This document shows positions 42,718 to 51,721 of a DNA stretch of 64,000 nt, one piece after another; position 1 is the stretch's first letter, and each line of letters begins with the position of its first letter. Position numbers and translations under genes: made by a program. The notes beneath the pieces were generated by a model. That model saw only the letters and a list, made by a program, of their open reading frames with translations. It had not been told where the DNA came from and made no database searches. Source of the DNA: CAYJLW01 sp964370965 (GTDB lineage Bacteria > Actinomycetota > Acidimicrobiia > UBA2766); assembly GCA_964370965.1 (NCBI GenBank), contig CAYJLW010000005.1:1-64000 (forward strand). The letters are read 5' to 3'.

Positions 42718-44211
42718 ATGGCTCGCAAGCGATGGGTGGGAGTGGTGCTGGGCGGCGCGGCAGCGGCGGCCGCCGCGGCGGCACTCGTGCAGGAGCAGCG
42801 GCGCCGGAACAGCGCCGTGCCCACCGGCCTGTCCACGACACGGATCTCGCGCACGGCGCGCCTCGCCCGCTTGTCCGGGCGGAGCGCCTCCACGTACGCC
42901 GCGGCGAAGGTGCGGGCGGCGGTGGCACCCCCGGAACGGCGCGCCGAGATCGAGGAACAGGCCCACATCAAGTCCGCGGAGCAGGTCGTGGAGACACTCG
43001 GGGCCATGAAGGGCGCCGTCATGAAGCTCGCCCAGCTCGTGTCCTTCGCCGCCGACGGCCTCCCCGAGCAGTACCGGGACGTCCTCAAGTCCCTGCAGGC
43101 GCAGGCCCCGGCGATGGACTACGCGCTCGTCGAAGACGTCGTCCGGGCCGAGTTCGGCCGCTCGCCCCAGGAGCTCTTCCGCAACTTCGAGCGGGAGCCG
43201 GCAGCGGCGGCGTCCATCGGCCAGGTGCACCGGGCAGAGCTCGAGGGCAACGTCCCGGTGGCCGTGAAGGTGCAGTACCCCGGCGTCGCGGAGGCAATCC
43301 GGGCGGACCTGTCCAACGCCGCCTTCCTCTACGGGATCTCTGGTCTCCTCATGCCGGGCCTCGAGGCCGAGCCCATCGTCGCCGAGCTGAAGACCCGCAT
43401 CGGCGAGGAGCTCGACTACCGCATCGAGGCGACCAACCAGGGCGCGTTCCGGGAGGCGTACGACGACCACCCGTTGTTCCACATACCCGCCGTCCACCCG
43501 GAGTACAGCTCGCAACGCGTCCTCACCATGGAATGGGTCGACGGCGCCGGTTTCGAGGACGTCTGCGCCCTCCCCCGGGAGGAACGCGACGACGTGGGCG
43601 AGCGCATCTTCCGCTTCGTGTTCGGCTCGCTCTACCGCCACCGCATGTTCAACGGCGACCCGCACCCCGGCAACTACCTCTTCCAGGCCGACGGCCGGGT
43701 GTCGTTCCTGGACTTCGGCTGCGTGAAGCACTTCGGCGAGGACGCCGCCGGGAACATCAAGGCGATGGTGCATGCCGTCATCGACGGCGACCCCCCCGGT
43801 CTTCGCGAGGTGGCCGTCACCCAGGGCTACCTGAAGGCGGACGCCCCGGTCTCCGCCGAGGACCTCTTCGCCCACTTCCGGGCCTTCTACGCCCCCGTGT
43901 GCGAGGACGCCGCCTTCACCTACACCCACGAGTACGCCGCGGACTGCCTCGCCCGCCTCTTCGACCCCGCCGCCGAGACCGCCCACGTGCAGCGCCGGCT
44001 CACCATGCCCGGGGAGCTCGTCCTCCTGCAGCGCATCAACCTCGGCTTGAACTCGATCCTCGCCAGCCTGGGCGCCACCGCCAACTGGCACCGCATCTCC
44101 CGCGAGTACTGGTTCGGCGACCCCCCGAGCACGCCCCTGGGCCGCATGGCCGCCGCCTGGCAGGCCGAGCGGGCGATGCTGCGCCGCCAGCGGGAGCTGC
44201 GCGGGGGGTAG
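42718..44211 (+). CDS. ABC1/UbiB-family atypical kinase
   Basis: This 497-residue protein has the ABC1 features: KGAVMKLAQLVS (the KxGQ-like motif, here KLAQ), the Ala-rich loop AAAASIGQVHRAEL, the Lys motif PVAVKVQYPG, NGDPHPGNYLF and the metal motif FLDFGCVK. UbiB proteins support quinone biosynthesis through ATPase activity on the membrane. In this presumably menaquinone-using organism the target is uncertain. ATG 42718 follows AAGGAGG. A GTG three bases earlier is possible. Confidence 0.9.
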   Translation: MARKRWVGVVLGGAAAAAAAAALVQEQRRRNSAVPTGLSTTRISRTARLARLSGRSASTYAAAKVRAAVAPPERRAEIEEQAHIKSAEQVVETLGAMKGAVMKLAQLVSFAADGLPEQYRDVLKSLQAQAPAMDYALVEDVVRAEFGRSPQELFRNFEREPAAAASIGQVHRAELEGNVPVAVKVQYPGVAEAIRADLSNAAFLYGISGLLMPGLEAEPIVAELKTRIGEELDYRIEATNQGAFREAYDDHPLFHIPAVHPEYSSQRVLTMEWVDGAGFEDVCALPREERDDVGERIFRFVFGSLYRHRMFNGDPHPGNYLFQADGRVSFLDFGCVKHFGEDAAGNIKAMVHAVIDGDPPGLREVAVTQGYLKADAPVSAEDLFAHFRAFYAPVCEDAAFTYTHEYAADCLARLFDPAAETAHVQRRLTMPGELVLLQRINLGLNSILASLGATANWHRISREYWFGDPPSTPLGRMAAAWQAERAMLRRQRELRGG

Positions 44212-44216
44212 GGCGG

Positions 44217-44275
44217 GCAGCGCTCGGCGTGCCGGCGGGGGCCCCGCCCCGCCTGCGCGAGGCGGGGGCCTCCGA
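44217..44275 (-). repeat. Inverted copy of the galE-flanking repeat
   Basis: The reverse complement of 44217-44248 matches 23733-23770 at nearly every base, including GGGGCCCCCGCCGG and the following CACGC-GAGCGC region. It fills the space between the UbiB-like gene and the nuo promoter. A local hairpin (CGCCTGCGCGAGGCG) lies beside it. Confidence 0.65.
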
Positions 44276-44285
44276 CCCTCCACGT

Positions 44286-44315
44286 TTGGCCGGGACGCAC
44301 CTCGGGCCGTAGATT
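44286..44315 (+). promoter_or_regulatory. Promoter of the nuo operon
   Basis: TTGGCC (44286-44291) and TAGATT (44310-44315) stand 18 bases apart. A leader of about 30 bases follows, carrying AGGGGA before the nuoA ATG. No Rex site was found here. Confidence 0.55.
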
Positions 44316-44349
44316 CTCGGCCGGAAACGGACGGCACCCAGGGGACCCG

Positions 44350-44817
44350 ATGTCGCTGCGCGATTACCTCCCGATCGCCTTCATGATCCTGATGGCGTCG
44401 CTCTTCGCTATTGCGTCGTTCGGCGTCTCGTTCCTGTTCCGGCCCCGGCGGCCCACGCCCGAGAAGCTCGACCCCTACGAGTGCGGCATCGTGCCCGAAC
44501 AGGAGCCGCCGGAGCGCTTCCCGGTGCAGTTCTTCCTCGTGGCGATGGTCTTCATCGCCTTCGACATCGAGATCGTGTTCCTCTACCCCTGGGCTGTGCA
44601 GATGCGCGCCCTGGGCCTCTTCGGCGTCGCCGAGATGGCGGTCTTCGTGGGCCTCGTCGTCGTCCTCTACTGCTACATCCGCCGCGAAGGCGTCCTGGAC
44701 TGGGTGCCGAAGCGCAAGGTCGACCGCGACGCCATCATGCGCCAGATCCGCCGGGAGGCCGACGCCGCCCGCAGCGCCACGTCTCCCGGAGCCCCCGAGG
44801 GGTCGGAGGCCGCCTGA
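44350..44817 (+). CDS. nuoA: NADH-quinone oxidoreductase subunit A
   Basis: This 155-residue membrane subunit has three helices (about 8-30, 65-88, 98-116). It carries the conserved loop DPYECGIVPEQEPPERFPVQ with the Cys that marks the deactive state in other Complex I enzymes, and FIAFDIEIVFLYPWA with acidic residues of the quinone-coupling path. It starts the 14-gene operon. The stop overlaps nuoB by TGATG. Confidence 0.97.
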   Translation: MSLRDYLPIAFMILMASLFAIASFGVSFLFRPRRPTPEKLDPYECGIVPEQEPPERFPVQFFLVAMVFIAFDIEIVFLYPWAVQMRALGLFGVAEMAVFVGLVVVLYCYIRREGVLDWVPKRKVDRDAIMRQIRREADAARSATSPGAPEGSEAA

Positions 44818-45299
44818 TGCCCCTGTCCGACGTCAACGCCAACTTCCTCACCACGAAGCTGGAGTGGGCGGTGAACTGGGCGCGCAACTACTCGCTGTTC
44901 CCGGTGCAGTTCGGCCTCGCCTGCTGCGCCATCGAGATGATGGCGACGGGCGCCGCCCACTTCGACCTCTCCCGCTTCGGCATGGAGGTGTTCCGGGCCA
45001 GCCCCCGCCAGGCCGACCTCATGATCGTGGCCGGGCGCGTGAGCCAGAAGATGGCCCCCGTGCTCCGCCAGATCTACGACCAGATGCCGGAGCCGAAATG
45101 GGTGCTCTCGATGGGCGTCTGCGCGTCCACCGGCGGGATGTTCAACAACTACGCCGTCGTCCAAGGCGTCGACCAGATCGTCCCCGTGGACGTCTACGCC
45201 CCCGGCTGCCCGCCCGGACCGGAGACGCTCATCAACGCGATCCTCACCATCCACGCCAAGATCCGCCACGACAGCCTCCTGAAGCGGGCGGATGCATGA
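44817..45299 (+). CDS. nuoB: NADH-quinone oxidoreductase subunit B
   Basis: This 160-residue subunit carries cluster N2, which reduces quinone. The tandem Cys36-Cys37 (GLACCAIEM), Cys102 (MGVCASTGGMF) and Cys131 (APGCPPGPE) provide the four ligands. Its start overlaps the nuoA stop and its stop overlaps nuoC. Confidence 0.98.
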   Translation: MPLSDVNANFLTTKLEWAVNWARNYSLFPVQFGLACCAIEMMATGAAHFDLSRFGMEVFRASPRQADLMIVAGRVSQKMAPVLRQIYDQMPEPKWVLSMGVCASTGGMFNNYAVVQGVDQIVPVDVYAPGCPPGPETLINAILTIHAKIRHDSLLKRADA

Positions 45300-45904
45300 G
45301 CACCACGCCCCCGCCCGGGGAGACCCACGCTGCCGACGAGGCGATCGCGCCCGCCGCCCCGCCGCCGGAGCCTGTCCTCGCCCGCCTCGTGGAGCGCTTC
45401 CCCGGATGCGGCTGGGACGTGAGCCACGACCAGGCCGTGGCCGTCGTCCCCCCCGAGCGTCTGGTGGAGGTCGCCGAGTGGCTCCTCGACGACGAGGGTT
45501 TCGAGATGTGCGTCGACCTCACGGCGGTCGACTACCTCGACCACCGGGACCGGCCGTTGGGCACGTGGGGCAGCGAGCCCACCCGCTTCGAGGTGGTAGC
45601 GAACCTGTTGAACCTGGAGCGGCCTGCCCGGCTCCGCCTCCGCGTCCCCGTGGCCGAACCCGACGACGGATCCCTGCCCACCTGCCCCACACTGGCCTAC
45701 GTGTGGCCGTCGGTCGACGCCTGCGAGCGCGAGGGGTACGACCTCGTCGGGGTCGTCTTCGAGGGGCACCCCGACCTCACCCGGATCATGATGCCGGACG
45801 ACTGGGAGGGCCACCCGCTGCGCAAGGACTACCCCGCGGCCCGCATTCCGGTGGCCTTCCGGGACGTCCCCAAGCCGGGCGGCGAAGCCGGGGGCACGCG
45901 ATGA
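45296..45904 (+). CDS. nuoC: NADH-quinone oxidoreductase subunit C
   Basis: This 202-residue connector subunit resembles the 30 kDa family (FEMCVDLTAVDYLDHRDRPL). The end carries the signature region VVFEGHPDLTRIMMPDDWEG and HPLRKDYPA. The N-terminus is a Pro/Ala-rich extension of about 30 residues. nuoC and nuoD are separate genes, not fused as in E. coli. Confidence 0.96.
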   Translation: MSTTPPPGETHAADEAIAPAAPPPEPVLARLVERFPGCGWDVSHDQAVAVVPPERLVEVAEWLLDDEGFEMCVDLTAVDYLDHRDRPLGTWGSEPTRFEVVANLLNLERPARLRLRVPVAEPDDGSLPTCPTLAYVWPSVDACEREGYDLVGVVFEGHPDLTRIMMPDDWEGHPLRKDYPAARIPVAFRDVPKPGGEAGGTR

Positions 45905-47238
45905 CCGCCCCGGGCCGGGAACGGGTCCTGCCGCCCTCGGCACTGGCGCCGAAGACACGCACCGGCGAGGGCACCCAGGAGATGATGCGCCCCGGCGAGA
46001 CGAACATCGTGGAGCTGCAGCGCGAGCGGGGCATCGTCACGAACGCCCCCTGGGACCTCCTCGAGGCGCCCGAGGACGAGACCATGATCATCAACATGGG
46101 CCCGCAGCACCCCTCCACCCACGGGGTGCTCCGGCTCATGGTGGAGCTCGACGGCGAGCAGGTGGTGCGCGTGAAGCCGGTCGTGGGGTACCTCCACACC
46201 GGGATGGAGAAGACCGCCGAGGAGCTCATGTACGTCCAGGGCTCCACGAACGTGACCCGCATGGACTACCTGGCGCCGCTCAGCAACGAGCTCTGCTACT
46301 CCCTCGCCGTGGAGCGCCTCCTCGACCTCGAGGTGCCCCCCCGGGCACAGGCCATCCGGGTGATGATGTGCGAGCTGAACCGGATCACGTCCCACATGAT
46401 CTGGTTCGGCACCAGCGGCCTCGACCTCGGGGCCACCACGATCGCCATCCACGGCATCCGAGAGCGCGAGACGATCCTCTCCTTCTTCGAGAAGACCACC
46501 GGCCTGCGGATGAACAACGACTACATCCGCCCCGGCGGTGTCGCCGCCGACCTCCCGGACGGCTGGGAGGACGACGTGGCCGCCATCTGCGACACGATCC
46601 CGGAGCGCTTCGCCGACTCGCGGGGCCTCCTCGACGAGAATCCGATCTTCCAGAACCGCATGCAGGGGGTGGCCACGATCACGCGGGAAGAGGCCGTCGC
46701 CCTCGCCTGCACGGGGCCCATCCTGCGGGCCACGGGCATGGCATGGGACCTCCGCAAGGCGTTTCCCTACTCCGGCTACGAGAACTACGACTTCGACGTC
46801 CCCACAGCGGACACCGGCGACGCCTGGGGCCGCTACCAGGTGCGTTGCGCCGAGGTGCTCGAGTCCGTGAGGATCGTGCGCCAGTGCCTCGAGACAATGC
46901 CCGCCGGTGACTACCGCACGCAGGACCGCAAGGTCACGCCGCCCCCGCGACACCGCATCGACGTGTCCATGGAGGCGCTCATCCACCACTTCAAGCTCTT
47001 CACGGAGGGCTTCAAGGTGCCTGCGGGCGAGACCTACATGGCGATCGAGTCCCCGAAGGGCGAGCTGGGCTGCTACCTCGTCGCCGACGGCTCGGCGAAG
47101 GCGTACCGCCAGCACACCCGGGGACCGAGCTTCATCCACGTCCACGCCCTCCCGGCGATGATCGTGGGCGGCCTCATGGCGGACGCCGTCGTGGCGATCG
47201 CCTCCTCCGACCCCGTCCTCGGAGAGGTCGACCGATGA
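45901..47238 (+). CDS. nuoD: NADH-quinone oxidoreductase subunit D
   Basis: This 445-residue 49 kDa-type subunit forms the quinone chamber with NuoB. It has NMGPQHPSTHGVLRLMVELD (the His that meets the quinone head group), VGYLHTGMEKTAEEL and RGPSFIHVHALPAMIVGGLM. An N-terminal extension of about 60 residues precedes the conserved part. The 3' end is followed by a hairpin repeat and 109 bases before nuoE, the only long spacer in the first half of the operon. Confidence 0.98.
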   Translation: MTAPGRERVLPPSALAPKTRTGEGTQEMMRPGETNIVELQRERGIVTNAPWDLLEAPEDETMIINMGPQHPSTHGVLRLMVELDGEQVVRVKPVVGYLHTGMEKTAEELMYVQGSTNVTRMDYLAPLSNELCYSLAVERLLDLEVPPRAQAIRVMMCELNRITSHMIWFGTSGLDLGATTIAIHGIRERETILSFFEKTTGLRMNNDYIRPGGVAADLPDGWEDDVAAICDTIPERFADSRGLLDENPIFQNRMQGVATITREEAVALACTGPILRATGMAWDLRKAFPYSGYENYDFDVPTADTGDAWGRYQVRCAEVLESVRIVRQCLETMPAGDYRTQDRKVTPPPRHRIDVSMEALIHHFKLFTEGFKVPAGETYMAIESPKGELGCYLVADGSAKAYRQHTRGPSFIHVHALPAMIVGGLMADAVVAIASSDPVLGEVDR

Positions 47239-47250
47239 GGCGTCCGACCC

Positions 47251-47298
47251 CCGAACTGGGCGCGCCACGCGTCATATGCGACGCGCAGCGCGCCCAGA
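47251..47298. repeat. Hairpin repeat, copy 2 (between nuoD and nuoE)
   Basis: Near-identical to 35032-35084. The two arms pair in 16 of 18 positions around a six-base ATATGC loop. It lies inside the operon and could halt or stabilise transcripts between subunits D and E. Confidence 0.9.
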
Positions 47299-47347
47299 AA
47301 GGTTGGGGGAGGACGCCCCGAGGTGGTTGTGACCGGGAGTGCGGTCG

Positions 47348-47977
47348 ATGAGCGTGTTCCAGGGCGAGGTCAGGGAACGGGCGACGGCGATCGTGGCGGA
47401 GTACCCGCACCCGCGCTCGGCCGTCCTGCCCCTGCTCCACCTCCTCCAGGAGGCCGCCGGGTACTGCACCGAGGACGGCATGCGCGAGATCGCCCACCTC
47501 CTCGACATGTCGCCCGCCGAGGTGCTCGGGACGGCCTCCTTCTACACGATGTTCAAGCGGGAGCCGGTGGGGCGCCACCTCGTCTCGGTGTGCACCACCA
47601 CCGCCTGCCAGATCGTGGGCGGCGACAAGGTCTTCGCCCGGCTCTGCGACCACTACGGCGTGCGGAACCGGGAGACCACAGCCGACGGCGAGTTCACCGT
47701 CGAGGAGGTCGAGTGCGCGGCGGCCTGTGGGCACGGCCCCGTCATGCAGGTCGACTACCGCTTCTTCGAGCGGGTGACGCCCGAGAGCGCCGTGGAGATC
47801 CTCGACGAGATCCGCGCCGACGGCCTCGAGGCCGTGCACGCCCGCCGCGGATCGGTGACGGCGCCGCTGCCCCCCCTCGACCCCGACGAGGTCGCCGCCG
47901 GCCCCGCTCCCGTGACCGCCTCCCCCCGCCCCGGCGGCGGCGACGGCGACGGCGACGGCGAGAGGAGCGGGCCGTGA
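47348..47977 (+). CDS. nuoE: NADH-quinone oxidoreductase subunit E
   Basis: This 209-residue thioredoxin-like [2Fe-2S] subunit (N1a) has ligands Cys82, Cys87 (VCTTTACQIVGG), Cys123 and Cys127 (ECAAACGHGP). A tail of about 40 residues ending in Gly/Asp repeats (GGGDGDGDGER) is extra to the family. ATG 47348 has GGGAG eight bases upstream; a GTG at 47339 is less likely. Confidence 0.95.
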   Translation: MSVFQGEVRERATAIVAEYPHPRSAVLPLLHLLQEAAGYCTEDGMREIAHLLDMSPAEVLGTASFYTMFKREPVGRHLVSVCTTTACQIVGGDKVFARLCDHYGVRNRETTADGEFTVEEVECAAACGHGPVMQVDYRFFERVTPESAVEILDEIRADGLEAVHARRGSVTAPLPPLDPDEVAAGPAPVTASPRPGGGDGDGDGERSGP

Positions 47978-49263
47978 GCGAGCTCGTCCTCACGAAGCGC
48001 ATGCTCGCCCGCCCCGACGACGCCCACACCCTCGCCGCCTACGAGGCCACCGGCGGCTACACGGCGCTGCGCAAGGCGCTCACCGACATGACCCCGGCGG
48101 AGGTCACCGCCGAGGTGAAGGCGTCCGGGCTCCGGGGCCGGGGCGGCGCCGGCTTCCCCACGGGCACGAAGTGGGGCTTCCTGCCCGAGGGCGTGTACCC
48201 CCGATACCTCGTCGTGAACGGCGACGAGGGCGAGCCGGGCACCTTCAAGGACCGCATGCTCATGGAGCGCGACCCTCACCAGCTCGTGGAAGGGATCCTC
48301 ATCTCGAGCTACGCCCTCGGCGTGGAGCACGCGTTCGTCTACTGCCGGGGCGAGCTCCTCACCGCGTTCGAGCGTCTCAACGACGCCGTCGCCGAGGCCG
48401 CCGCCAAGGGCTACGTGGGCCGGAACATCCTCGGCGCGGACTTCTCCTGTCGCATCACGGTGCACAGGGCGGCGGGCGCCTACATCTGCGGGGAGGAGAC
48501 GGCGCTCCTCTCCAGCCTCGAGGGCTACCGGGGCTGGCCGCGGCTGCGACCCCCGTTCCCGGCCGTGAAGGGCCTCTACGCCCAGCCCACGATCGTGAAC
48601 AACGTGGAGACGATCTCCAACGTCGCGCACATCACGAACAACGGGGGCGACTGGTACGCCGCCATGGGAACCGAGAAGTCCACCGGAACGCGCCTCTTCT
48701 GCCTCTCCGGTCACGTGAACCGCCCCGGCAACTACGAGATCGAGAACGGCACCCCGTTCCGCGAGTTCTTCGACCGCTGGGGCAAGGGGGTGCGCGACGG
48801 CGGCCGCGTGAAGGCGTTCATCCCCGGCGGCGCCTCCGCCCCCTGGTTCGACGACTCCAAGCTCGACCTCCCCATGGACATGGACGTCGTGATCGCCCAC
48901 GGATCCATGCTGGGCTCCGGCGCCATCACGGTCATGGACCAGGGAACCGACGTCCCGCGGGCGGCGTGGCGCCTCGTGAAGTTCTTCGCCCACGAGTCCT
49001 GCGGGCAGTGCACGCCCTGCCGGGAGGGCCTGGACTGGCTCGAGGAGATCATGGAACGCCTCCTCGCCGGGCACGGCCGGCCCGAGGACCTCGACCTCCT
49101 CCTCGACGTCTCCGACAACATCTCCCCCGGCCTGGGCTGGCCGCCGGCGCAGACCACGATCTGCGTCCTCGGGCCTTCCGGCACGGCCCCCATCGCGTCC
49201 ACGATCCGGCTGTTCCGCTCCGAATACGACAAGCTCCTCACGGGAGTCCCCGCCCATGGCTGA
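47974..49263 (+). CDS. nuoF: NADH-quinone oxidoreductase subunit F
   Basis: This 429-residue subunit oxidises NADH with FMN and cluster N3. The glycine-rich NADH site is GLRGRGGAGFPTGTKWGFLP. The FMN part is VVNGDEGEPGTFKDRMLMER and YICGEETALLSSLEG. N3 ligands are Cys343, Cys346, Cys349 (ESCGQCTPCREG) and Cys397 (TTICVLG). The GTG start overlaps the nuoE stop. The nuoG start lies within its last codons. Confidence 0.97.
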   Translation: MSELVLTKRMLARPDDAHTLAAYEATGGYTALRKALTDMTPAEVTAEVKASGLRGRGGAGFPTGTKWGFLPEGVYPRYLVVNGDEGEPGTFKDRMLMERDPHQLVEGILISSYALGVEHAFVYCRGELLTAFERLNDAVAEAAAKGYVGRNILGADFSCRITVHRAAGAYICGEETALLSSLEGYRGWPRLRPPFPAVKGLYAQPTIVNNVETISNVAHITNNGGDWYAAMGTEKSTGTRLFCLSGHVNRPGNYEIENGTPFREFFDRWGKGVRDGGRVKAFIPGGASAPWFDDSKLDLPMDMDVVIAHGSMLGSGAITVMDQGTDVPRAAWRLVKFFAHESCGQCTPCREGLDWLEEIMERLLAGHGRPEDLDLLLDVSDNISPGLGWPPAQTTICVLGPSGTAPIASTIRLFRSEYDKLLTGVPAHG

Positions 49264-51721
49264 GGCCGACACCACCGTGTTCACGCTCAACGTGAACGGC
49301 CGGGACGTCCCCGCCCGCGCCGGCCAGATGGTGATCGCCGCCGCCGACGACGCCGGCATCCACATCCCACGCTTCTGCTACCACCCCCGGCTCCGCTCCC
49401 CGGCGATGTGCCGCATGTGCCTCGTCGAGATCGAAGGCATGCGGGGCCTGCAGCCCGCCTGCTACGTGCCCGTGGCCGACGGCATGGTGGTGCGCACAGA
49501 CACCCCGGCGGTCACGAAGGTGCAGGAGGGCGTGCTCGAGCTCCTCCTGGTCAACCACCCCCTGGACTGCCCGGTCTGCGACAGGGGCGGCGAGTGCCCC
49601 CTCCAGGACCACACCGTCGCCTACGGGCCCGGCGAGTCCCGCTTCGTCGAGGACAAGCGCCACTTCGAGAAGCCCGTCCCGATCTCCGACCTCGTCCTGC
49701 TCGACCGGGAGCGCTGCATCCAGTGCTCCCGCTGCACCCGCTTCGCCCAGGAGGTCGCCGGGGACCCCCTCATCGACTTCGCCATGCGCGGCAACGACCT
49801 CCAGATCTCCACGTTCCCCGACGACCCGTTCGCCTCCTACTTCTCGGGCAACGTCGTGCAGGTCTGCCCCGTGGGCGCCCTCACCGCCGTGCCGTACCGC
49901 TTCCAGGCCCGCCCCTGGGACGTCGCCACGGTGGAGACCACCTGCACGATGTGCGCCGTGGGCTGCCGGGGCGCCCTCGACGCCGCGACCGACCGCCTCA
50001 CCCGCCTCCTCGGCGTGGACGCGGACTGCGTGAACAACGGCTGGCTCTGCGACAAGGGCCGCTTCGGCTACGAGTACGTCGCCTCCCCCGAACGCCTCAC
50101 AGAGCCGCTGCGCCGCCCTGTTCCCCGCTCAGAGGGCCGCTCGGGCCCTGACCCCCGCTCAGAGGGCCGCTCGGGCCCTGACCCCCGCTCAGAGGGCCGC
50201 TCGGGCCCTGACGGCGACGCCGTGGCCGTGTCCTGGGCGGAGGCCATCGAGACCGTCGCCACCGAGGTGGAACGGACCCTGCGCTCCCCCGAACCATTGC
50301 GGGTGGCGGCGATCGGCGGGGGCCGCCTCACCAACGAGGAGGCCTACGCGCTGGGCAAGTTCATGCGCGTGGTGTGCGGGTCCAACGACGTCGACTGCCA
50401 GATGGGCGACGGACTCCCGGCCCGCTTCGTGGTGGGCGCCGGCACTGGCGAACGGCCCACGTTCCAGGACCTGAACACCGCACCGGCCGTCGTCCTCTCG
50501 GGCCCGGACCTCAAGGAGGAGCTCCCCGTCCTCTACCTCCGGGTCCGCGAGGCGGTCACGGTCCACGGCGTGCCGCTCACGATCGCGGGCAACCCCCAGA
50601 GCGGCCTCGAGTGCCTGGGCGAGCGGGTCGAGAGCCTCGCCCACGTCACCGGCCTCGCCGAGGGGACGGTCGTGATCGTGGGTCGGGCGCACCTCGGCGA
50701 GGACGGCGACGCCGTCGCTGCTGCTGCCCTCGCCCTCGTCCAGCGCTGCCCCGGCGTCCGCGTCCTCCCCGTCCTGCGCCGGGGCAACACCCACGGCGCC
50801 CTCGACATGGGCCTCGCCCCGGACCTGTTGCCGGGGCGCGGCGGCGTCGAGGACCCTGCCGCCCGCAGCGGCCTCGCCGCCGCCTGGACGGGCGAGTTCC
50901 CCGCCGAGGCGGGCCTCGACACCCGCGGGATCCTCGAGGCGGCCGCCGGCGGCGAGGTGGGCGTGCTCTTCCTCGTGGGCGCCGACCCGCTGGCGGACTT
51001 CCCCGACCCCGACCTCGCCCGGCGTGCCCTCGAGGGCGCCCGGTTCGTGGCCGCCCTCGACCTCTTCCCCACGGCGAGCACGGCTCTCGCCGACCTCGTC
51101 CTGCCCTCGGCGGGCTGGGGCGAGGTGGACGGCACGGTCACGAACGTCGAGGGGCGCGTGCAGCGGGTGGCGGCGAAGGTGACGCCTCCGGGCCTCGCCC
51201 GCACCGACGTCCACCTCTTCGCCGAGGTGTCCGCCCGCCTCGGGACGGACCTGGGGTGCTCCACGCCGCAGGGGACGCTGGCGGAGATCGCCGCCGTGGC
51301 TCCCGCGTACGCCGGCATCACGCTCCCGCTCCTCCGCCGGCCCGACGCCCGCCGCGGACTCCTGACAGCCCCGGGCACGGTTCGCTACGCGACCCCTGGC
51401 AGGCCCGGGGAACCCCACACGGGCGAGGGCACGCACCGCCTCGTCGTGCGGCGCTCCCTGTACGACTGCGGGACGCTCGTGACCCACTGCCCGTCGCTCG
51501 CCCCCCTGCGCCCCGACGCCACCGCCCGCCTGAACCCGGCGGACATGGCCGACCTCGGGCGCGACGGCGCCGTCCGCCTGCGGGCCGGTGACGCCGCCGT
51601 GGAGGCGACCGCGGTGGGCGACCCGCGCGTGCCGCCGGGCACCGTCGTCCTCCTGCACGCCCAGACCGGTGCTCTCCCGGCGGGCCCGGGCGCCGCCGTC
51701 ACGATCGAGGGGGTGGGCTGA
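49256..51721 (+). CDS. nuoG: NADH-quinone oxidoreductase subunit G with an inserted repeat tract
   Basis: This 821-residue electron-wire subunit has an N-terminal ferredoxin domain (FCYHPRLRSPAMCRMCLVEI), the His/Cys cluster site CDRGGECPLQDHTVAYGPGE, two [4Fe-4S] sites (CIQCSRCTRF, with later CPVG) and an extra cluster motif TCTMCAVGCRGALDA. A molybdopterin-type domain follows from about 320. Residues 291-319 are three tandem copies of RSEGRSGPDP, placed in the linker between the cluster domain and the molybdopterin-like domain, just where proteins tolerate inserts. Confidence 0.95.
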   Translation: MAEADTTVFTLNVNGRDVPARAGQMVIAAADDAGIHIPRFCYHPRLRSPAMCRMCLVEIEGMRGLQPACYVPVADGMVVRTDTPAVTKVQEGVLELLLVNHPLDCPVCDRGGECPLQDHTVAYGPGESRFVEDKRHFEKPVPISDLVLLDRERCIQCSRCTRFAQEVAGDPLIDFAMRGNDLQISTFPDDPFASYFSGNVVQVCPVGALTAVPYRFQARPWDVATVETTCTMCAVGCRGALDAATDRLTRLLGVDADCVNNGWLCDKGRFGYEYVASPERLTEPLRRPVPRSEGRSGPDPRSEGRSGPDPRSEGRSGPDGDAVAVSWAEAIETVATEVERTLRSPEPLRVAAIGGGRLTNEEAYALGKFMRVVCGSNDVDCQMGDGLPARFVVGAGTGERPTFQDLNTAPAVVLSGPDLKEELPVLYLRVREAVTVHGVPLTIAGNPQSGLECLGERVESLAHVTGLAEGTVVIVGRAHLGEDGDAVAAAALALVQRCPGVRVLPVLRRGNTHGALDMGLAPDLLPGRGGVEDPAARSGLAAAWTGEFPAEAGLDTRGILEAAAGGEVGVLFLVGADPLADFPDPDLARRALEGARFVAALDLFPTASTALADLVLPSAGWGEVDGTVTNVEGRVQRVAAKVTPPGLARTDVHLFAEVSARLGTDLGCSTPQGTLAEIAAVAPAYAGITLPLLRRPDARRGLLTAPGTVRYATPGRPGEPHTGEGTHRLVVRRSLYDCGTLVTHCPSLAPLRPDATARLNPADMADLGRDGAVRLRAGDAAVEATAVGDPRVPPGTVVLLHAQTGALPAGPGAAVTIEGVG
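50126..50212 (+). repeat. Three 30-base tandem repeats inside nuoG
   Basis: The units are identical and in frame, adding RSEGRSGPDP each time. They share GGCCGCTCGGGCCCTG and the flanking C-run and GCTC with the repeats in ctaF. Confidence 0.95.

Noticed and set aside
47251..47298. Rho-independent terminator between nuoD and nuoE
   Set aside because: There is no T-run, a near-identical copy lies before ctaG, and the operon continues; a repeat element fits better.
50126..50212. Possible CRISPR array in nuoG or ctaF
   Set aside because: Units are directly adjacent, without spacers, in frame and inside coding genes; no cas genes are present.
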